This document shows, in pieces, positions 60,283 to 64,000 of a stretch of 64,000 nt of DNA. The notes below the pieces were generated by a model that worked only from the letters and a program-made list of their open reading frames with translations, had not been told where the DNA came from and ran no database searches. Position 1 is the stretch's first letter, and the number at the start of each line of letters is the position of its first letter. Position numbers and translations under genes: made by a program. The DNA comes from Photobacterium marinum (lineage in GTDB: Bacteria > Pseudomonadota > Gammaproteobacteria > Enterobacterales > Vibrionaceae): the NCBI RefSeq assembly GCF_000331515.1, contig NZ_AMZO01000001.1, forward strand, positions 236,228 to 300,227. The letters are read 5' to 3'.

Positions 60283-60786
60283 TTAATGCAAGCCTTCAAG
60301 ATCATCCGGCTGGTAAAGCTTGCCGTTAAACGCCACATAAATACCGGGTTGAGCAAGTCGGGCAGCGATAAAAGCAGAGCCCAAGTTAAATCCGGCATCA
60401 TTGGGTGAGAAGCCGACTAACGGCCACATTGCGCCGGTAAAAATAACAACTTGCTGATGATTATGTGCTAGTAGTGTTTGCAGGCGACGGGCATTGTCGA
60501 ACAGGGTAAAGGTGCCATGAGTGATGATGTGTCGGTTGCAGTTACTGAGGCTAATCGCAGTGCTTATTTTTTCAAGGTCCTGATGATTGATCTTTCTGCT
60601 GTCTTTCATGCAGATTTCGGTTAGTTCGAATTCACAATCAGGTATTTGAGCGAATTTAGTGATGAACTCGGGGATGGCAGTTTGTTGATGGCACAGCGTT
60701 GTGCAGGCATCTATATCATAGTATGAATCAATAGTACCGCCGGTCACGATAATTTGTATTTTTTCCTCATTGTAGTTTTGGTTCAT
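60283..60786 (-). CDS. Single-domain asparaginase-like protein
   Basis: 167 residues covering only the N-terminal domain of L-asparaginase. The first signature is TGGTIDSYYD (the catalytic Thr is expected here) and the second, normally HGTDTM, reads THGTFTLFDNARR, with F in place of Asp. The C-terminal domain, which completes the active site in dimers, is missing. It may have lost asparaginase activity or act on other substrates. AGGAG lies seven bases before the start. Confidence 0.75.
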   Translation of the reverse strand: MNQNYNEEKIQIIVTGGTIDSYYDIDACTTLCHQQTAIPEFITKFAQIPDCEFELTEICMKDSRKINHQDLEKISTAISLSNCNRHIITHGTFTLFDNARRLQTLLAHNHQQVVIFTGAMWPLVGFSPNDAGFNLGSAFIAARLAQPGIYVAFNGKLYQPDDLEGLH

Positions 60787-61034
60787 ATCTGACTCCTGAA
60801 GGATAAAAGGTGCCGGAAGTGTAACTAAAGATTATTGATGTCTTTTTGTTCACTATAGCTTCATTATTGTCCTTTCCTGTAACGAATTGGTGTTTAATAA
60901 GAGCAAATTAAAGCTAATGATTTGCGTTCGATTCAAAAATGCATAATGAAAATACGTTCAATTGGTTGATTATGATAAAATGGGCGGCTTATTTATCTCC
61001 TTATCAATATTAAGCTTTTCGTTAGGAAACTGGT

Positions 61035-63965
61035 ATGCTGTTAACACCTTCGTTAGCCAGGTTCATCAAGCCCTTTTTTGTGGTTGGCTTGTGTTTGGGA
61101 GGAATATTTTCTTCACAGGCTTCCTTGTTAGATGAATACCTTTTCGAAACGTGGAACAGCCGAGATGGCTTGCCTCACAACAGTATTAATGCAATAAGCC
61201 AGACACAAGATGGCTATATGTGGTTTGCGACATGGGAAGGGATAGCCCGCTTTAACGGCCGGGAATTTAAGTTGTTTACCAGAGGGCCGGAAAGCGCGCT
61301 GAGTGATTCGGGTGTCCAAACACTTTTTGCTGATTCCGATGGAGGACTCCTCGTCGGTGATGCCCGTGGTGGTCTGGCCTACAGGAAACCTCATGACTGG
61401 CAACCTCTTCCTTCAATCAATAGCCTTGTTAATGCTGTTTTGCACCAACCTGATGGTGGTATCTGGATTGGGTTGAGGGGGGAAGGACTTATTTTTCGAG
61501 CTCATGACCAGGCTGAAAACCAAGTCATTTTACCTTCACTAACTGTTTACAACCTTTCGTTACGCCGCAACGGTGATGTATTGGCATCAACTAGCCAAGG
61601 TTTGTATCTTATTTCGTCAGGCAAGATTGAAAATATCAGCCAGTTACTTGGCTTGAAGAATGTTCCGGTTTATTCGAGTGTGGAAGATGCGGATGGGCGA
61701 ATTATTTTTGGTGGAGAAAATGGTGCGTGGCGTTATGCAAACGGCAGGGTTTCCCGTATTCATGAAAAGTTAAACAATATTTTTGTTTCCAATATTCTAA
61801 TTGATAACCACGGCAGTTATTGGTTTGGTACCTTCAACCAGGGCATATTTCGCTTTTCTGATAATAAGGTATTGTCGTTAACTGAGCTTAATGGTGAGCC
61901 CTATAACCAGATCTTATCTATTTACCAGGATCGTGAAAGTTCAATTTGGGTTGGTACACATACCGGGCTGATCCGTTTACGCCATACTCCTTTTACCACA
62001 TGGGATAAAACAAGAGGGTTGGCTGGTGATTATATTCGGACTGTCCTTGCTTTGGATTCCGGTGAAATTATCGTCGGAAGCAGCAAAGGGATGAGTGTAA
62101 TTAAAAATAAGCAAGTCCGTAATTACTCCCCTTCAGCTTCAAACCAACTGGACGGTGAAACTCTTTCGGTCATAAGTTTGGCTCCCCGACGCAAGGGTGG
62201 TGCCTGGATTGGTTCATTCAATCATGGCTTATTCAGTTTCGATAACCATGAGTTAAAGCATGTGGCTCTTCAGGGGCTGCCGTCTAATGCTATTCGCACC
62301 ATTCTTGAAGATAACCAAGGGAATTTGTGGGTTGGAACAACTGCCGGTTTGGTAAAATATTCTGGTGATGGTAAACAGCAATTGTTTACGACAAAGGATG
62401 GCCTTCCTGGTGATTATGTTATGGCGCTTAAATTCGATGAGCAGGGTCAACTTTGGGTTGGTACAGGAGCGGGTGTCGGAATTATTAACCACGACCAGAT
62501 ACGAGGTCTGGATTTGCAGCCGTTTGAGAAAGCTGAGTATGTTTTCGGGTTTTATGCTCAAAAAGATTACATGTGGATGACGACAGATCGCGGGCTTATC
62601 CGTTATCGGTTCTCAGATCAAAAACTCAGTATTATCGGAAAAAAACACGGTCTTCCAATTGATAAGATTTTCCAGGTTATCTCTGATCTGAATGGCTCTT
62701 TTTGGCTCACCTCTAATCGCGGTCTCTGGCGGGTTTCGGAAGATGACGTCAATGCTGTTGCTGACGGTTCGAAATCTCATATTAATTTCGAGCATTATAA
62801 TGAGTTGGATGGAATGGCAACGGCTCAGCTTAATGGTGGCTCAAACCCGACAGCAGCTATCGATTCTTCCGGCCAGTTATGGTTTGCGACGGCGAAAGGT
62901 GTTGCATGTACTCATCCACAACGTTTTAAACAACTGGTGTCGCCAAAGTTTCCGACCGTTATCGAAGGTGTTCAGAGTGGTCAGTCCTGGTTAAACCTAG
63001 CAGATAAACAGCTTTCAGTTTTACCGGCAGGAAGCCAGCGGATGACATTTGATTTCGTTGGTCTTGGTTATATTTCCTCTCAACATATACGTTATCGCAC
63101 TAGGCTAGAGGGGCTTGATTCAGGGTGGATTGAAAGAAATACACAATCCTTTGCTGAGTATACAAACCTTGCTCCCGGTGATTATCGTTTCGTTGTGAAC
63201 GCATATTACCCTTATCATTCAAATGAGATAAACCAGGCTAGTTTCTCTTTTCGAATTCTGCCTCATTGGTGGCAAAGACAAAGTGTCCAGGTTGGTTTTG
63301 CTTTATTACTCTTTCTGTTTATGACACTGTCAGTCAAATGGCGGCTACGCCGTCTCAGAAAGTCTGAGCTGAAACTGAAGCACGAGGTCGAGCAAAAAAC
63401 TCGAGCTCTGCAAATGCAGGCATCGGCCTTTGAGAAACAGGCAAGAGAAGATCAGTTAACCGGTTTACACAATCGTCGCGCTTTTAATGAATGGGCCAAC
63501 CATGTTATTTCAACATCCGGCTCTGATAAGGCACTTTCTGTTGTAATGCTGGATATTGATCACTTTAAGGTCATTAATGATACCTACACACACTTGGTTG
63601 GTGATCAGGTATTGCGAATTGTTGCTAAGGCGCTGATGAAATTCAGCCGCAATGACTGTTTTATTGCTCGTTGGGGGGGGGAAGAGTTCGTTATCGGTAT
63701 TGTTGGTTGGCAACCTGATAGAGTGAAATCGTTGTGTGAAAAAATCAACGTCTTAGTCAAAGGGCAGGACTATAGTCCGGTTGCAGAAAATTTATCGGTA
63801 ACGATAAGTATTGGTATTGTGAATGCAGATACATCCTGTGATTTCGAGTACCTGCTGCGGTGTGCTGACGATGCGCTGTATGAAGTGAAAAAATCAGGAC
63901 GTGACGGGTTTTTGGTTTATTCACCTAGTGAGTATGTGACCTTTTCAGTTCCTCATCAAATCTAG
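61035..63965 (+). CDS. Diguanylate cyclase with periplasmic propeller sensor
   Basis: 976 residues. A signal peptide (about residues 1-30) precedes a long periplasmic region of two-component-regulator propeller repeats (about 35-640, e.g. YMWFATWEGIARFNG, NLWVGTTAGLVKYSGDG), a Y_Y_Y domain (about 670-745) and one membrane helix (about 755-772, VGFALLLFLFMTL). A short coiled coil then leads to a GGDEF domain with GGEEF at 881-885 and LTGLHNRRAF before it, as needed for c-di-GMP synthesis. The I-site position reads RNDC and not RxxD, so product inhibition may be absent. The GGEEF codons contain nine consecutive G. Confidence 0.9.
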   Translation: MLLTPSLARFIKPFFVVGLCLGGIFSSQASLLDEYLFETWNSRDGLPHNSINAISQTQDGYMWFATWEGIARFNGREFKLFTRGPESALSDSGVQTLFADSDGGLLVGDARGGLAYRKPHDWQPLPSINSLVNAVLHQPDGGIWIGLRGEGLIFRAHDQAENQVILPSLTVYNLSLRRNGDVLASTSQGLYLISSGKIENISQLLGLKNVPVYSSVEDADGRIIFGGENGAWRYANGRVSRIHEKLNNIFVSNILIDNHGSYWFGTFNQGIFRFSDNKVLSLTELNGEPYNQILSIYQDRESSIWVGTHTGLIRLRHTPFTTWDKTRGLAGDYIRTVLALDSGEIIVGSSKGMSVIKNKQVRNYSPSASNQLDGETLSVISLAPRRKGGAWIGSFNHGLFSFDNHELKHVALQGLPSNAIRTILEDNQGNLWVGTTAGLVKYSGDGKQQLFTTKDGLPGDYVMALKFDEQGQLWVGTGAGVGIINHDQIRGLDLQPFEKAEYVFGFYAQKDYMWMTTDRGLIRYRFSDQKLSIIGKKHGLPIDKIFQVISDLNGSFWLTSNRGLWRVSEDDVNAVADGSKSHINFEHYNELDGMATAQLNGGSNPTAAIDSSGQLWFATAKGVACTHPQRFKQLVSPKFPTVIEGVQSGQSWLNLADKQLSVLPAGSQRMTFDFVGLGYISSQHIRYRTRLEGLDSGWIERNTQSFAEYTNLAPGDYRFVVNAYYPYHSNEINQASFSFRILPHWWQRQSVQVGFALLLFLFMTLSVKWRLRRLRKSELKLKHEVEQKTRALQMQASAFEKQAREDQLTGLHNRRAFNEWANHVISTSGSDKALSVVMLDIDHFKVINDTYTHLVGDQVLRIVAKALMKFSRNDCFIARWGGEEFVIGIVGWQPDRVKSLCEKINVLVKGQDYSPVAENLSVTISIGIVNADTSCDFEYLLRCADDALYEVKKSGRDGFLVYSPSEYVTFSVPHQI
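63673..63681 (+). repeat. Run of nine G in the GGEEF codons
   Basis: TGG GGG GGG GAA encodes Trp-Gly-Gly-Glu of the diguanylate cyclase active site. The window's sequence keeps the frame. Such a run is prone to slipped-strand changes and to sequencing error. Confidence 0.8.
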
Positions 63966-64000
63966 AATCGATAAGTTAGTGTCTAGTCCTAAAATAGGTT

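Overview
This 64 kb window looks like chromosomal DNA of a marine gammaproteobacterium, most likely Vibrionaceae and perhaps Photobacterium. That placement is inferred from gene content, not from a marker gene: a GH19 chitinase, a ToxR-like membrane regulator, the yohJ-yohK-cdd order, a DUF2860 outer-membrane protein, an ArfA gene with a self-limiting 3' hairpin, and integron attC sites of the Vibrio type. I found no rRNA or tRNA gene and no CRISPR array.

Positions 1-45.7 kb are ordinary chromosome. In order they hold acetyltransferases and a secreted chitinase; a beta-lactamase-fold hydrolase, an HD phosphohydrolase and a lipoprotein prolyl oligopeptidase; a pilin-like protein, a CDP-alcohol phosphotransferase and a cystatin-like protein; small enzymes and an unusual protein built of four HPxGxSxxPW repeats; a TrpRS, an NAD-synthase-like protein and a U32 protein of the RlhA group; a five-gene tripartite export operon (adaptor, TolC-like channel, two MacB-type permeases, ATPase); three POT peptide transporters, two of them a tandem duplication; a LysR regulator, arfA and rnk; a pentaheme cytochrome; a ygbA-like gene behind an NsrR-type palindrome; tpm; purT behind a PurR box; a DMT transporter; yohJ-yohK-cdd with CRP sites; a short ToxR-like regulator; and sbcB.

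Positions 45.7-59.1 kb are an accessory region. An intact phage-type tyrosine recombinase (45910-47085) is followed directly by an array of integron gene cassettes with no integron integrase. Four attC sites are nearly identical. Cassettes 1-4 each end in a sequence that is the reverse complement of their own first bases, as expected for circles captured one by one. Three further attC-like sites are degraded. Next come minus-strand phage genes (HTH, zinc ribbon and others), a broken P2-type gene D, and an AT-rich two-gene operon of unknown function. A second, decayed copy of the same frame follows: an integrase fragment at 56738 and an HTH fragment at 58970, with a group II PLP decarboxylase between them behind a perfect FNR box. 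I read this as two related islands that carry different cargo between the same flanking genes.

Positions 59.1-64 kb return to chromosome-like genes: a DUF2860 barrel, a one-domain asparaginase-like protein, and a large periplasmic-propeller diguanylate cyclase whose GGEEF codons contain a run of nine G.
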